A model generated the notes under the pieces. That model ran no database searches. It was not told the origin of the DNA and saw only the letters and a list, made by a program, of their open reading frames with translations. A program made the translations under genes and the position numbers. From an uncultured Treponema sp. (GTDB lineage: Bacteria > Spirochaetota > Spirochaetia > Treponematales > Treponemataceae), in NCBI GenBank assembly GCA_937893155.1, contig CALBGU010000017.1:1-29769 (forward strand): 29,769 nucleotides of DNA, given 5' to 3'. Positions 7,512 through 17,149 of the stretch are shown one piece after another. The number at the start of each line of letters is the position of its first letter. Within the stretch, counting starts at the first letter, position 1.

Positions 7512-10500
7512 AAACAAATCTCCCTCATTGAAATTGGACAAAAATCAGCATATTGCGGTCAATACATTTGAAAATGTGGTTGTGAGTGCGGGTGCTGGCT
7601 CTGGAAAAACCCGCGTTCTTGCCGAGCGATTTATGCGCTTGATTGACGGAAAAGAGGACCGTGCGGGAACTGAGGTCGACCGAATTTTGACGCTGACGTT
7701 CACGAATAAAGCCGCCGTTGAGATGAAAGAGCGCATTTTTAAGACGCTCTGTGATAAATCAAGCGAAAATCCGCGTGCACGCGAGGCGGTTAAAAATTTT
7801 GACCGAGCACATATTCAAACGCTCGACAGCTATTTTTCGGATATCGCAAAGCAAGGGGCGCATTTTTACGGCATTACTCCTGCGTTTAAACTTGATGTTG
7901 CGGGCATTAACGATATGATAAAAACGCGCGCGCTGGAGTTTATTCTTGGGAAAAGCAGGCATAGTGTTGCGCTCAAAAAAATGCTGAAGCTCTATCAGAT
8001 TGATGAATTGGCAGAAAAAGTTTTTGCCGCTGCTATTTTGTCGTTTACATCTGTGGTTGATAGTCGCGATTTTTGCGCCGACCTTGAAAAACAAGGTGCA
8101 GAAATCAGGGACGTTTGGGCAGAAAATGCACAAATTGCGGATAGACTTGTGGAAAAGATGTGCTATGCGGTTGAAAAGGAGAACGGCGGCGGCTCAACGA
8201 TTGCAGCTTTTCAGAAATTTTTCAGTGAAAATCCTATAAAAATCGGAAGCGATGTTATAGCAGAATCTGCGCATTTTGTTGCAATGCAAGAATATGGCGC
8301 ATTTTTGTCGGCGTTGTTTTCGTGCTGCGAAAAAAAGCCGTCTGGCAAAAAAGGTGCGGTTGGGGAAGTTGCCGACGCATTTTCTGCGCTTTATGAGCCG
8401 TATTCGAGCCTTGTGGAATGTATCGATTTTGTGGAAAACTACGAAACGGCGAAAGAAATTGCTGTTCTTTTGAATGAATTTCAAGATGAAGTAAATGCCG
8501 CAAAACGAAATTCTGGTTGTTTGACTTTTCACGATGTTTCAAGAATTGCGTTTCATACGCTCAAAGAACATCACGATATTCGTCACGCAGAGCAAAAAAA
8601 ATATGACAAAATAATGATTGACGAATTTCAAGACAACAACCAAATGCAATGCGAAGTGCTTTTTATGCTTGCAGACAAAAATGAACGATTCGACGAAAAC
8701 GGCTATATAATTCCCAATTTTGATAAAAACTCGGCGGATTATATTCAAAAACGGCTTGAAAATGAAAAACTTTTCTTCGTTGGAGATGAAAAACAGAGCA
8801 TTTATCGCTTTCGTGATGCAGATGTTTCGGTTTTTCGCAATTTGCAGGAACATCTTGGAAAATGTCTCCAACTTGATACCAATTATCGTTCAAAACCTGC
8901 GCTCATTTCGTCTTTTAATGTGTTTTTTGGCGGAATGGGGAATGTTTCGGGGGTTTTTCCAAGAAGCACAGACGCTGAAAATATCCAGAAATATGAAGCA
9001 GTGTATGAAACCGTAAAAATTCCGAATACAAAAAAAAGTGATTTTTTGCAAAAAGGAAAGCGCATAGAAATTGCTCTATATAAGGAAGAAAAAAAAGAGA
9101 CTGAAACTGACGTTTTAAAAAAACGGGTAAACAAACGAAATTGTCAGGCGGCTTTTATTGCAAAAAAAATTCACGAATTGATTGCTGAAGGGTACCGATA
9201 CAGCGATATTGCGCTTCTTTTCCGTACGGCAACGCAGCTGAAATCTTACGAAAAAGAGTTGCTTCACGAAAAAATTCCGTATTCGACGGAGGTTTTCAAC
9301 GGATTTTATTCTGATGGACCGGTGAACGACCTTGTTTCGTACTTAAAAATTTGTGCGTATCCAGACGATATAAATGCGCTCGTAAAAGTTTTTCGCAGTT
9401 CGTTTGTGAATCTGGATTTGGAGAAGGCGCGTGCATTGGCTTCAAAAATACGTGAAGCATTGTATTCAAAAAAAAGTGAAAATAATGCTGAAAATGACAC
9501 CGAAGAGGAGTTTTTTGCACCGTTTGATAAAAAAGCGCAAGAAATTGCAATGGAAGTGCTGGGAAAAGATTCTGTTGAGTATGAGCGGTTTTCTTTTGCG
9601 CAAAACGAATTTGCCAAGGTAAAAAAAGCGCTGAAAACAAGTTCCATTTTAAGTGTTATTTCTATGCTATGGAATGATTTAGGCTATCGTTACGAAACGC
9701 TTTGGAATAGCGATGTCAGTATGTATTCGGCGATGTATGATATTTTGTTGGAATTGGCGCGGGGTTCTGAAAAAAATGCAAGTACTTTGGCTGCCTTTAT
9801 TGATTATGTGGAAACGTTCAAAGACGATTCCGAAAAAATCGATAACTTGAATATTCCGATGGAATCAAGCGACAGTGTGAAAATTTTGACGATTCACAAA
9901 AGTAAAGGGCTTGAATTTAAGGTTGTTTTTATCTGCGACATTTCGGCAAAACCAAAATCGCAATCAATTTTGCCTGTTATGCTTTGCAACGACGTGGGGG
10001 CGGCTATTTCGATGCCTGCCGGCGATTTTTTTGAAACGTGCAAAACAAAAAAAGGTATGGCAATTTTTGAAAAAAGGAATGTGAATTATTTTTGGCGAAA
10101 AAAGTTGCAATTGTCGGAATGGGAGGACGAAGCCGAGTTAAAACGAGTTGCGTATGTTGCGTTTACGCGCGCTGAAGAGCGGCTAATTGTCGTCGGAAAT
10201 GAGCAAAAAAAAGCGAGTTCTGTTGTCAAAAAAACAATTTTTGATGTAATTGCACCGTTTTTGGAGTTTGGGAAATCTGAAAATGCCTTTTTTACGCTGA
10301 ACTATTTTGACAATACTATTTTGCAAGAAAATGCAGAAAATGTAAAAAAAAGTCAAGGTACTGAACGAAAAAATACGGATAGCGAGAAAATTGCTTTTGC
10401 TGCGGAAAAGTTGTTAGTTTACCAAAATGCGCAGACGGACGCGAAAGAAGAGATTGCTCCGGTTCATATATCGCCAAGTTCTTTGGAAATCAAAGACGAA

Positions 10501-11205
10501 AAGGACGAACAAGGTGCTGTTCCGTGTTCTGAAATTGACGTGATTGTAAAAAAATCGATTCCGAAACGGGAATTCAAAAAATCCGCGAAAAACAAAGGCA
10601 AAAACGAAAATGTGCAACCCCGTTTTGGTTATAATGATTTTGGTACGATAGCTCATAAAACGCTGGAAAATCGTTTTAGTGCAAACTTTTCTGAGATTCC
10701 TCTGAAGTTATACGACGGTATTGATGACGAAAAGGATATTGATGCAATCAATACCATTTGCAGCAATATGGCGGATTCTTTTGAAAAATCAGAACTGTTT
10801 GCTGAGTGCAAAAAAGCCTCAGCGGCGGGGAATGCGGAAATGTATTCTGAATACGCATTTAGAAGCGCGCTGGATTTTGTGGATTTAAGCGGAAAAAAAC
10901 AGACGGTAATTGTTTCTGGTTCTATGGATTTGGTGTTCAAAAATGCAAGCACTTCGCCGTATAAATACACGATTGTGGATTATAAAACCGACCGATTTAT
11001 GCACAAAGAGCGCTATATTCCGCAACTTTCGTGTTATCGCGCGGCGGCGGCTGATATTTTCGGCTGCGATGCTACAGAAATTCGGTGTGTGCTGTATTTT
11101 TTGCGCTACAATGCCGATGTCGATATTTCGAAAGAATGTTCTTTAGAGAGCGCAACCGCGGAATTGCAGCGGATTTTGAGTGCTGGAGGGAAAAATGACT
11201 CGTAA
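7501..11205 (+). CDS. addA: AddA-type UvrD-family helicase-nuclease
   Basis: A 1234-aa helicase-nuclease that processes double-strand DNA ends for recombination. Superfamily 1 motifs appear in order: Q-motif LDKNQ, Walker A SAGAGSGKT (29-37), TFTNKAA, IDEFQD (373-378), VGDEKQSIYRFR, LDTNYRS, IHKSKGLEF and VAYVAFTRAEERL. The C-terminal RecB-type nuclease shows FGTIAHKTLE, GSMDLVF, VDYKTD (Asp about 1160, Lys about 1162) and PQLSCYR. All catalytic residues expected of a UvrD helicase and a PD-(D/E)XK nuclease are present. I start it at the ATG at 7501, just inside the 3' end of the AddB-like gene and after AAGGAAATGGAAA. An upstream in-frame start would only read through the preceding gene. The overlap implies translational coupling. 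Confidence 0.95.
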   Translation: MQTENKSPSLKLDKNQHIAVNTFENVVVSAGAGSGKTRVLAERFMRLIDGKEDRAGTEVDRILTLTFTNKAAVEMKERIFKTLCDKSSENPRAREAVKNFDRAHIQTLDSYFSDIAKQGAHFYGITPAFKLDVAGINDMIKTRALEFILGKSRHSVALKKMLKLYQIDELAEKVFAAAILSFTSVVDSRDFCADLEKQGAEIRDVWAENAQIADRLVEKMCYAVEKENGGGSTIAAFQKFFSENPIKIGSDVIAESAHFVAMQEYGAFLSALFSCCEKKPSGKKGAVGEVADAFSALYEPYSSLVECIDFVENYETAKEIAVLLNEFQDEVNAAKRNSGCLTFHDVSRIAFHTLKEHHDIRHAEQKKYDKIMIDEFQDNNQMQCEVLFMLADKNERFDENGYIIPNFDKNSADYIQKRLENEKLFFVGDEKQSIYRFRDADVSVFRNLQEHLGKCLQLDTNYRSKPALISSFNVFFGGMGNVSGVFPRSTDAENIQKYEAVYETVKIPNTKKSDFLQKGKRIEIALYKEEKKETETDVLKKRVNKRNCQAAFIAKKIHELIAEGYRYSDIALLFRTATQLKSYEKELLHEKIPYSTEVFNGFYSDGPVNDLVSYLKICAYPDDINALVKVFRSSFVNLDLEKARALASKIREALYSKKSENNAENDTEEEFFAPFDKKAQEIAMEVLGKDSVEYERFSFAQNEFAKVKKALKTSSILSVISMLWNDLGYRYETLWNSDVSMYSAMYDILLELARGSEKNASTLAAFIDYVETFKDDSEKIDNLNIPMESSDSVKILTIHKSKGLEFKVVFICDISAKPKSQSILPVMLCNDVGAAISMPAGDFFETCKTKKGMAIFEKRNVNYFWRKKLQLSEWEDEAELKRVAYVAFTRAEERLIVVGNEQKKASSVVKKTIFDVIAPFLEFGKSENAFFTLNYFDNTILQENAENVKKSQGTERKNTDSEKIAFAAEKLLVYQNAQTDAKEEIAPVHISPSSLEIKDEKDEQGAVPCSEIDVIVKKSIPKREFKKSAKNKGKNENVQPRFGYNDFGTIAHKTLENRFSANFSEIPLKLYDGIDDEKDIDAINTICSNMADSFEKSELFAECKKASAAGNAEMYSEYAFRSALDFVDLSGKKQTVIVSGSMDLVFKNASTSPYKYTIVDYKTDRFMHKERYIPQLSCYRAAAADIFGCDATEIRCVLYFLRYNADVDISKECSLESATAELQRILSAGGKNDS

Positions 11206-11231
11206 AATATTGATTTTTGCTGAAAATAAGG

Positions 11232-11260
11232 GCGACATTTTTTAAATTCCGTGTTATCAT
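11232..11260 (+). promoter_or_regulatory. Promoter of the EAL protein gene
   Basis: -35 GCGACA (11232-11237), 17-bp spacer, -10 TATCAT (11255-11260). The ATG at 11266 is five bases past the -10 box, at the predicted transcription start. Confidence 0.5.
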
Positions 11261-11265
11261 TTTTT

Positions 11266-13545
11266 ATGGAATTCGGTATGAAGAGCATTTTTATTCTGCT
11301 TTTGGCAGGTTTGGGAATTTTACTTTTTTACTATATTTTTTTTGTTTTGCGTAACAAAAAAGATATAATTGTCTTCAAAATAAAAGTCCTTATGTGCGCT
11401 TCTGCCGAAATTATTTTTTCAAATATTATTTTTTCGATTTCAAAAAATGAATTTTTGGCAAAAATCGGTTACACGATGTATTTTGTGGGATTGGACTGGA
11501 TTTTGTTTTTTTTGCTGTCGTTTTGCCACGAATACACTCGGAATAGACATTCAAACCGAATCGGAAAAATTTTTTTAAGTGCTGTCCTTGTTTTAGACAC
11601 GCTGTCGTTTATTGCGAATCTTATTTTTCACCATTCGTTCTCTCTTGAACTCAACGCGGTGGGGCTTCCGTGGCAGGTTGTCCCGACTCCGTTTTATTCG
11701 ATTCACCTTTTTATTGATTACGCAATCGTGCTTGCCTGTTTCTTTTATCTTGGATTTGCAACGATTATGGCGCCGTCTCTTTACAAAATAAAATATGCGT
11801 CGGTTTTTGTGTTTGTTTTGCTCATTGTTGTGGTAAATGCGATTTTTATGCTAAAGAAAAGCATATTTGACTTTTCTGTGCTGTTTTATGCTGTTTTTGC
11901 GATAGGCATTTATCATATTGCGCAAATTTTCATTCCGAAGCATTTAATAACGCTTACGATGAAATCCGTTGCAGATGACTTAAAAAACGCGATGATTTTG
12001 TTCGATATTTTCGGAAACTGCGCGTATATGAATCAATCTGCGAAAAATATTTTTACCGATGAAATAAATGCAACGCGCGAAATTGAAAAAATTGTTGGCA
12101 AAAAAGATATTCTCAATAGTCCGAATTTTTCGTTGGATTTTGTGCGAAAAATCAATGAAAAAACGCATCATTTTAAGCTCGAATTTAATCGTCTGGAAAA
12201 TGCCAAAAAGCGATTTATTGGAAGTTATTTTATTTTTGTGGACGTAACCGATGAACTTGCGAAGTTGGAGCAGGAGCATTATCGCGCGTCTCACGACCTT
12301 TTGACAGGGCTTTACAACAAAGAGTATTTTTACGAACAAGCGTCGGAGCGGCTGCAGAGCGATTTGGAAAACGATTATCTTATGCTGTGTAGTAATGTGG
12401 TGAATTTTAAGTTGATAAACGACCAATATGGCACAAAGCGAGGAGACGAAGTTTTAAAGCGAATTGCGAACGAAATAAAAAGATTGTCGGCGAGTAGCGA
12501 TATTTGCGGGCGATTGGACGCAGACCGATTTGCGCTTTTGATGCCGAAGAAAAATTTTGGCGAAGAGCTTTTTTTGATTGAATCGTTAAAATCGCTCAAT
12601 TTGCTTGATGATTCGGGCTATTCGGTTATTTGCCAAATGGGTGTGTATGCCATAGAAGAGCGTAATATTTTGGTATCTGTAATGTGCGATAGGGCATTTC
12701 TTGCGCTTGAAACGATAAAAAAAGACATCTCCAAGCGAATTGCCTATTACGATGATAATCTTAGGAATGCAGTTTTGTTGGAGCAAGAAATTATCAATGC
12801 AATTCCATCGGCGTTAAAAAATAACGAAATCCAAGTCTTTTTGCAGCCGCAGGTTGACCATAACGGCACTGTTTTAGGCGCGGAAGCTCTGATGCGCTGG
12901 TTTTCAAAGGAGCGCGGAAATATTTCGACGAAGGATTTTATAAAAACGCTCGAAAATAACGGAATGATTGCGATTGTTGACCAATATATTTGGGAAGTTG
13001 CGTGCCGTCAGCTTGCAAAATGGAAGCAAAGCGGGCATGAAAATTTGTATATTTCTGTAAATATTTCGCCGAAAGATTTATATCTTATTGATATTTGCCA
13101 AGTTTTTTCTGCGCTTATTGAAAAATACGAAGTGCAGCCTAAAAATCTGAAATTGGAAATCACCGAAACGGCTGTTATGCTTGATGCAGAGCGGCAGTCA
13201 GAGCTTATTGACAAGTTGAGGAGCAAGGGCTTTAATGTTGAAATGGATGATTTCGGGCGAGGCTATTCGTCTCTCAACACGCTCAAAGATTTTTCGTTGG
13301 ACGAGCTAAAAATTGACCTTGCGTTTTTGCACGAGGCAAAAAATGCGGAAAAGGGGCGAAAAATTCTTGAAAAAATGATTTCGATGTCAAAAGAAATTGG
13401 CATAAAAGTCGTTACTGAAGGTGTTGAAACGGCGGAACAGGTGGATTTTTTACATTCGATTGGAAGCGATATTTATCAGGGCTACTTTTTTTCCGAGCCG
13501 TTATCAATTAGTGAGTTTGATGAAAAATATTTAAAGAATAGTTGA
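11266..13545 (+). CDS. Membrane c-di-GMP phosphodiesterase (7TM-like, PAS-like, degenerate GGDEF, EAL)
   Basis: A 759-aa inner-membrane signalling protein. The first about 220 residues hold six to eight hydrophobic segments resembling the 7TM sensor region of some histidine kinases. A PAS-like segment follows (NAMILFDIFGNCAYMNQSAK). The GGDEF domain keeps its fold signature (HDLLTGLYNKEYF), but the active-site motif is DADRF (418-422), so cyclase activity is unlikely. The EAL domain looks active: EALMRW (Glu about 540), NISPKDLY, LEITETAV, MDDFGRGYSSL, LKID, VTEGVETAEQ and QGYFFSEPL are all present. Such proteins hydrolyse c-di-GMP to pGpG, often controlled by the inactive GGDEF. Start choice is between ATG 11266 (at predicted +1) and ATG 11278 (GGA 7 nt upstream). 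Confidence 0.9.
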   Translation: MEFGMKSIFILLLAGLGILLFYYIFFVLRNKKDIIVFKIKVLMCASAEIIFSNIIFSISKNEFLAKIGYTMYFVGLDWILFFLLSFCHEYTRNRHSNRIGKIFLSAVLVLDTLSFIANLIFHHSFSLELNAVGLPWQVVPTPFYSIHLFIDYAIVLACFFYLGFATIMAPSLYKIKYASVFVFVLLIVVVNAIFMLKKSIFDFSVLFYAVFAIGIYHIAQIFIPKHLITLTMKSVADDLKNAMILFDIFGNCAYMNQSAKNIFTDEINATREIEKIVGKKDILNSPNFSLDFVRKINEKTHHFKLEFNRLENAKKRFIGSYFIFVDVTDELAKLEQEHYRASHDLLTGLYNKEYFYEQASERLQSDLENDYLMLCSNVVNFKLINDQYGTKRGDEVLKRIANEIKRLSASSDICGRLDADRFALLMPKKNFGEELFLIESLKSLNLLDDSGYSVICQMGVYAIEERNILVSVMCDRAFLALETIKKDISKRIAYYDDNLRNAVLLEQEIINAIPSALKNNEIQVFLQPQVDHNGTVLGAEALMRWFSKERGNISTKDFIKTLENNGMIAIVDQYIWEVACRQLAKWKQSGHENLYISVNISPKDLYLIDICQVFSALIEKYEVQPKNLKLEITETAVMLDAERQSELIDKLRSKGFNVEMDDFGRGYSSLNTLKDFSLDELKIDLAFLHEAKNAEKGRKILEKMISMSKEIGIKVVTEGVETAEQVDFLHSIGSDIYQGYFFSEPLSISEFDEKYLKNS

Positions 13546-13595
13546 AAAACGTAAGTTTTTTAAAATGCGCCATTTTATAAATGCTGATTTTAGGG

Positions 13596-13601
13596 TATAA
13601 T
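13596..13601 (+). promoter_or_regulatory. -10 box TATAAT upstream of the LRR lipoprotein gene
   Basis: A perfect TATAAT lies four bases before the in-frame TTG at 13606. No good -35 box was found at 16-18 bp, so this promoter is less certain than the others. Confidence 0.4.
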
Positions 13602-13605
13602 TTCC

Positions 13606-16077
13606 TTGATTTTGCATTTTGTTGGTTTACGGAAAGTGAGAAATTTTTTTTATACGCTTACATTCATTTTCGTTCTCTGTGCTCTTTTTTTTGCTTGCTC
13701 GCTCGACCCGTTTAGCGAAATTGACGAGCGGGAAGAAGATTCTCGCACTGTGGAAGAAAATGCCGAAAATACAACAGATGCAAGTTCCGTATTTTCTCAA
13801 AAGACGTTTACTGTTGCAATAGAAAATGCGGTTTCGGTAGTCTATACGCGGAGCGGTGACGCATATATTGCAAGCGAAGACCTTTCTGCCGCAGAATCAA
13901 TAACTGCTCAAAACATTGTTATAAAAGAAAATATCGATTCAATTCCCGTTGTTGCGATTGCTGATAATGCGTTTTCAAATCTTGCTTCTGTAAAAACAAT
14001 AGCAATTCCTGCTTCCATAGAAAAAATCGGCTCTGATGCATTTTCGTATTGCCAATCCCTTTCAGACATCTATTTTGCAAAAACAGAAAACGACCTTTTT
14101 GCCTTAGACGGCGGGCTGTCGTTTTATAACCGAATTGAATCGCTCAATGACGGCGTACAGTGGCATTACGAATCTCTTGGACCGAAGCCTGTAGCGCTTG
14201 CAGAGCTTTCCGTAGAATCTGATAATAATGCTCTTACGGCGGTGTGGAACTATGGCGATGGCGAAAAAACGGGATTTATTCGCTTAAAATTGGAATCGGA
14301 GAATGAAAATCCTCAATGTGTTGAAATCCGCGATAATGCAATTTCATCGTACACCTTTTCTTCATTGGTGAATGGGCAGTTGTACAAAATTTCGGCGGTG
14401 GCGGTTAATGTGTTTGAGGTGGAATCTGATGCGCTCACGATTTCTGCGCAGCCAAAACCAAAGGAAAATGTTTTTACGGCTGATGAAATTGAGCTTGCAT
14501 TGAGTGAAAATGCGGCTTTTTATCGTGTGGTAAAAAATGAAAGCACCAAAGAAATTATTGCTATTCCTTCGTTTTATAACGAGATACCAGTTTCTGAAAT
14601 CGAAAATATTGGTTCAAGTACACTTTCTGCGCTTATTATCCCCGCATCTGTGCGAAAAATTGCGGCAGGGGCATTTTCGCCCTGCCAATCCATTCCGCAG
14701 ATTTTCTTTGCGGGAACGGCGGCTGAATGGGCTACCATCGCGGGAATCGAAAATATTTCTGGCGCAAAAATCGTTTTTAATTCTTTAGGTCCGTTTTTTG
14801 ATGACATAGGCTTTGAATTCCGAAAAAATGATAATTACAATTCATATTCGCTCGTGGGCTACCATGGAAATGCGGATACGATTGAAATTCCCGGCACATT
14901 CAATGGGTGTCCAGTAACAGCTATTGCACAAAACGCATTTAGCGGAACGGAGGGAACTATTGTTTCTGTAAAAATTCCAGAAACGGTGTCTGAAATCTCA
15001 AAAAATGTTTTTTCTGGTTTTCAAAATCTTAAGAGCGCGTTTTTTGCAGGTTCTGAAAATTCAATCGCGATTGCGTCTGGAAACAAAAATCTGCAAAATG
15101 TGCTGTGGTACGATACGATTTGTGTGGCAAAAAACAATTTTCGAGCGGTTCTTGCGCGCCGAAAAGGTGAAAAATCGTTGACGATTTTGGAATATGAAAC
15201 CGCCGATGAGTTTGCCAATGTGGGAGAAATAACGCACTGGTATGATGTTTCAACAATCGCGTCTGGCGCATTTTCAAAAAGCCCAAACACAAAATATATC
15301 GTCATTCCTTCAGAGATATTGGTCGTAAAAAGCGGCGCATTTTCAGCGTGCACTGGATTAGAAGCAATTTGGACGGAAAGTGAAAAAATCTCGGTTGAAG
15401 CCGCGGAAAATGCAAATGTTTCTGAAATTTTGGAAGTTGTATCATCATTGAACTCAATTTCAAAAACGGCAGATGGTTTTATAGTCGCTGATTCTACGCT
15501 TTTAAAATACGTTGGGACTGCGAAAACGGTGAAAATCCCAGAAGGCATCACGCGAATTGCAAAAAATGCATTCAGAGAAAATCAAACAATCGATGTTGTG
15601 CAGTTTTCTGCAGCTGCAAAACTTATTATCGGTTCATTTGCGTTTTACGGAAGCTCTGTGCGGAAAATTGTCATTCCAGAGCAGATAAAATCAATCAATA
15701 TCGAGAAATACGCCTTTGCTGAATGCAAAAATTTGAGCGTTTCTGTGAAGGACGAAAATAAGTATAGCGGAGAAGTGTTTTTGGTGCCGACTTCAGTCAC
15801 AAAAATCGGGGAAGGCGCGTTTTCCGGGTGCTCATCTTTGGTGTCGGTGCGGTTTGATAGCGTGGGGTGGCCAATGCCAGCGGTAATGCTTTCTGAATTG
15901 CCTGACCGGTGCTTTGAAAATTGCAGTTCTTTGGAAAACGTGTATCTTGGCTCACAAATCTCCGTCCTCAAGAATTATGTTTTTCGAGGGTGCGGGAATC
16001 TCTCTCAAATCCAAAACGAATCCACGCTTTCGTTTTTGGACAGCACAAACGCAGGTATCAGACTCAAATTGCAATAA
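13606..16077 (+). CDS. BspA-type leucine-rich-repeat surface lipoprotein
   Basis: An 823-aa (or 813-aa) predicted lipoprotein. The N terminus has basic residues, a hydrophobic core FFYTLTFIFVLCALFFAC and a lipobox-like FFAC, so Cys would be lipidated and the protein anchored in a membrane, possibly surface-exposed. After an acidic linker come LRR_5/BspA-type repeats of the form IAIPASIEKIGSDAFSYCQS, recurring to the C terminus. A fibronectin-III-like segment (about residues 195-285) interrupts them between the first repeat and the rest. BspA-type proteins commonly mediate adhesion; that role is inferred here. Start is ambiguous: TTG at 13606 lies four bases past TATAAT, while GTG at 13636 has GGAAA directly upstream and gives a more standard signal peptide. 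Confidence 0.85.
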   Translation: MILHFVGLRKVRNFFYTLTFIFVLCALFFACSLDPFSEIDEREEDSRTVEENAENTTDASSVFSQKTFTVAIENAVSVVYTRSGDAYIASEDLSAAESITAQNIVIKENIDSIPVVAIADNAFSNLASVKTIAIPASIEKIGSDAFSYCQSLSDIYFAKTENDLFALDGGLSFYNRIESLNDGVQWHYESLGPKPVALAELSVESDNNALTAVWNYGDGEKTGFIRLKLESENENPQCVEIRDNAISSYTFSSLVNGQLYKISAVAVNVFEVESDALTISAQPKPKENVFTADEIELALSENAAFYRVVKNESTKEIIAIPSFYNEIPVSEIENIGSSTLSALIIPASVRKIAAGAFSPCQSIPQIFFAGTAAEWATIAGIENISGAKIVFNSLGPFFDDIGFEFRKNDNYNSYSLVGYHGNADTIEIPGTFNGCPVTAIAQNAFSGTEGTIVSVKIPETVSEISKNVFSGFQNLKSAFFAGSENSIAIASGNKNLQNVLWYDTICVAKNNFRAVLARRKGEKSLTILEYETADEFANVGEITHWYDVSTIASGAFSKSPNTKYIVIPSEILVVKSGAFSACTGLEAIWTESEKISVEAAENANVSEILEVVSSLNSISKTADGFIVADSTLLKYVGTAKTVKIPEGITRIAKNAFRENQTIDVVQFSAAAKLIIGSFAFYGSSVRKIVIPEQIKSINIEKYAFAECKNLSVSVKDENKYSGEVFLVPTSVTKIGEGAFSGCSSLVSVRFDSVGWPMPAVMLSELPDRCFENCSSLENVYLGSQISVLKNYVFRGCGNLSQIQNESTLSFLDSTNAGIRLKLQ

Positions 16078-16127
16078 TGTATTGAAAAAAAAATTCCGAT
16101 ATTAAAAACAAATAGGAGAAAGCAGTC

Positions 16128-17141
16128 GTGAAACGTACTTTAGTAGGAATAATGGCGGTTTCCGCAATTTTTTCAATGGCGAGCATTTTTGCAGAGCCTG
16201 CAGCAAACGAAAATCATACAGAATATATCGCATCAAATTCAACGCAAAATCTATCGAAAGTTTCGCTTTCTATAGCATTTTTTGATAGAACTATGTATTA
16301 TCCGGGCGAAGCGGACATCAATCCTGTGAATGTGCGTGTGAGTATGGCAAATCATGGTTCTGATACGGTGCGGTTCAAAATCGCCGATGACAGAATGTTC
16401 AGCATAGATTTTACAGGACTTACGGTAAAAAATCGCCAGCTCACTCTGACAGACGAGTTGAAACAAAAGCGAACAACCAGCCGCACGGTCTATTTTAGAG
16501 ATATTGTGCTTGAGCCGGGAGAAGAATACTCGTTTGTGGAAAACGTAAAAGATTATCTCAAGATTGACGAGCCGTCTGTGTATTACATTGAATTGAAATT
16601 GTATCCAGAGCTTTATCAGAACAAGAATGTTTTTTTATCGTCAAATCGATTGAGTCTTGATGTGCGCCCGAGTCCATCAGCTGCGGCGAGTGCATTGCTT
16701 CCTGTGGAAGGAAAAACGGCGATTGCATTGCAGCCGGAAGCGATTTCACCTGATAAGGTTGTTGAGCAGACAATTATTGCACGCCAGCGTTCTCTTTGGG
16801 ACCAATACTTTTTGTACATTGATGTTGAAAAGATGTTGATGCGAAATCCTGTTCAGAATCGAAAATATCGTGCTTCTTCTGCGGACGAACGAAGTCGAAT
16901 GCTTGTGAATTACAAGAATGACCTTAAACTTTCCAGAATTGACCGCGATATTGTTGCTGTTCCTCAGCGTTTTGAAATCGAACGAACTTCGTATGACCAA
17001 AGTGCGGGCACTGTTTCTGTGTTGGAGTGGTTTCAGTATCCGACGTATACAGAGAAAAAGCGATACACCTATCACGTCATTCAGCGTGATGGAATTTGGC
17101 TTATTGACAATTACACGGTTGATAATTTAGGAACAGAATGA
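16128..17141 (+). CDS. Exported protein of unknown function
   Basis: A 337-aa protein with a clear signal peptide (MKRTLVGIMAVSAIFSMASIFA, cleavage probably after Ala 22), so likely periplasmic. Residues about 40-180 form a beta-rich domain with YYPGEADINPVNVRVSMANH, reminiscent of immunoglobulin-like or BsuPI-type inhibitor folds. A proline/alanine-rich linker follows. The last about 110 residues (SLWDQYFLYIDVEK to GIWLIDNYTV) look like an NTF2-like alpha/beta domain. None of these assignments is certain and I give no function. The GTG at 16128 is supported by AGGAGAA at 16114-16120. It is first of a compact run with the two genes downstream (8-nt gap, then a 14-nt overlap). Confidence 0.8.
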   Translation: MKRTLVGIMAVSAIFSMASIFAEPAANENHTEYIASNSTQNLSKVSLSIAFFDRTMYYPGEADINPVNVRVSMANHGSDTVRFKIADDRMFSIDFTGLTVKNRQLTLTDELKQKRTTSRTVYFRDIVLEPGEEYSFVENVKDYLKIDEPSVYYIELKLYPELYQNKNVFLSSNRLSLDVRPSPSAAASALLPVEGKTAIALQPEAISPDKVVEQTIIARQRSLWDQYFLYIDVEKMLMRNPVQNRKYRASSADERSRMLVNYKNDLKLSRIDRDIVAVPQRFEIERTSYDQSAGTVSVLEWFQYPTYTEKKRYTYHVIQRDGIWLIDNYTVDNLGTE

Positions 17142-17149
17142 GGCGGTAA

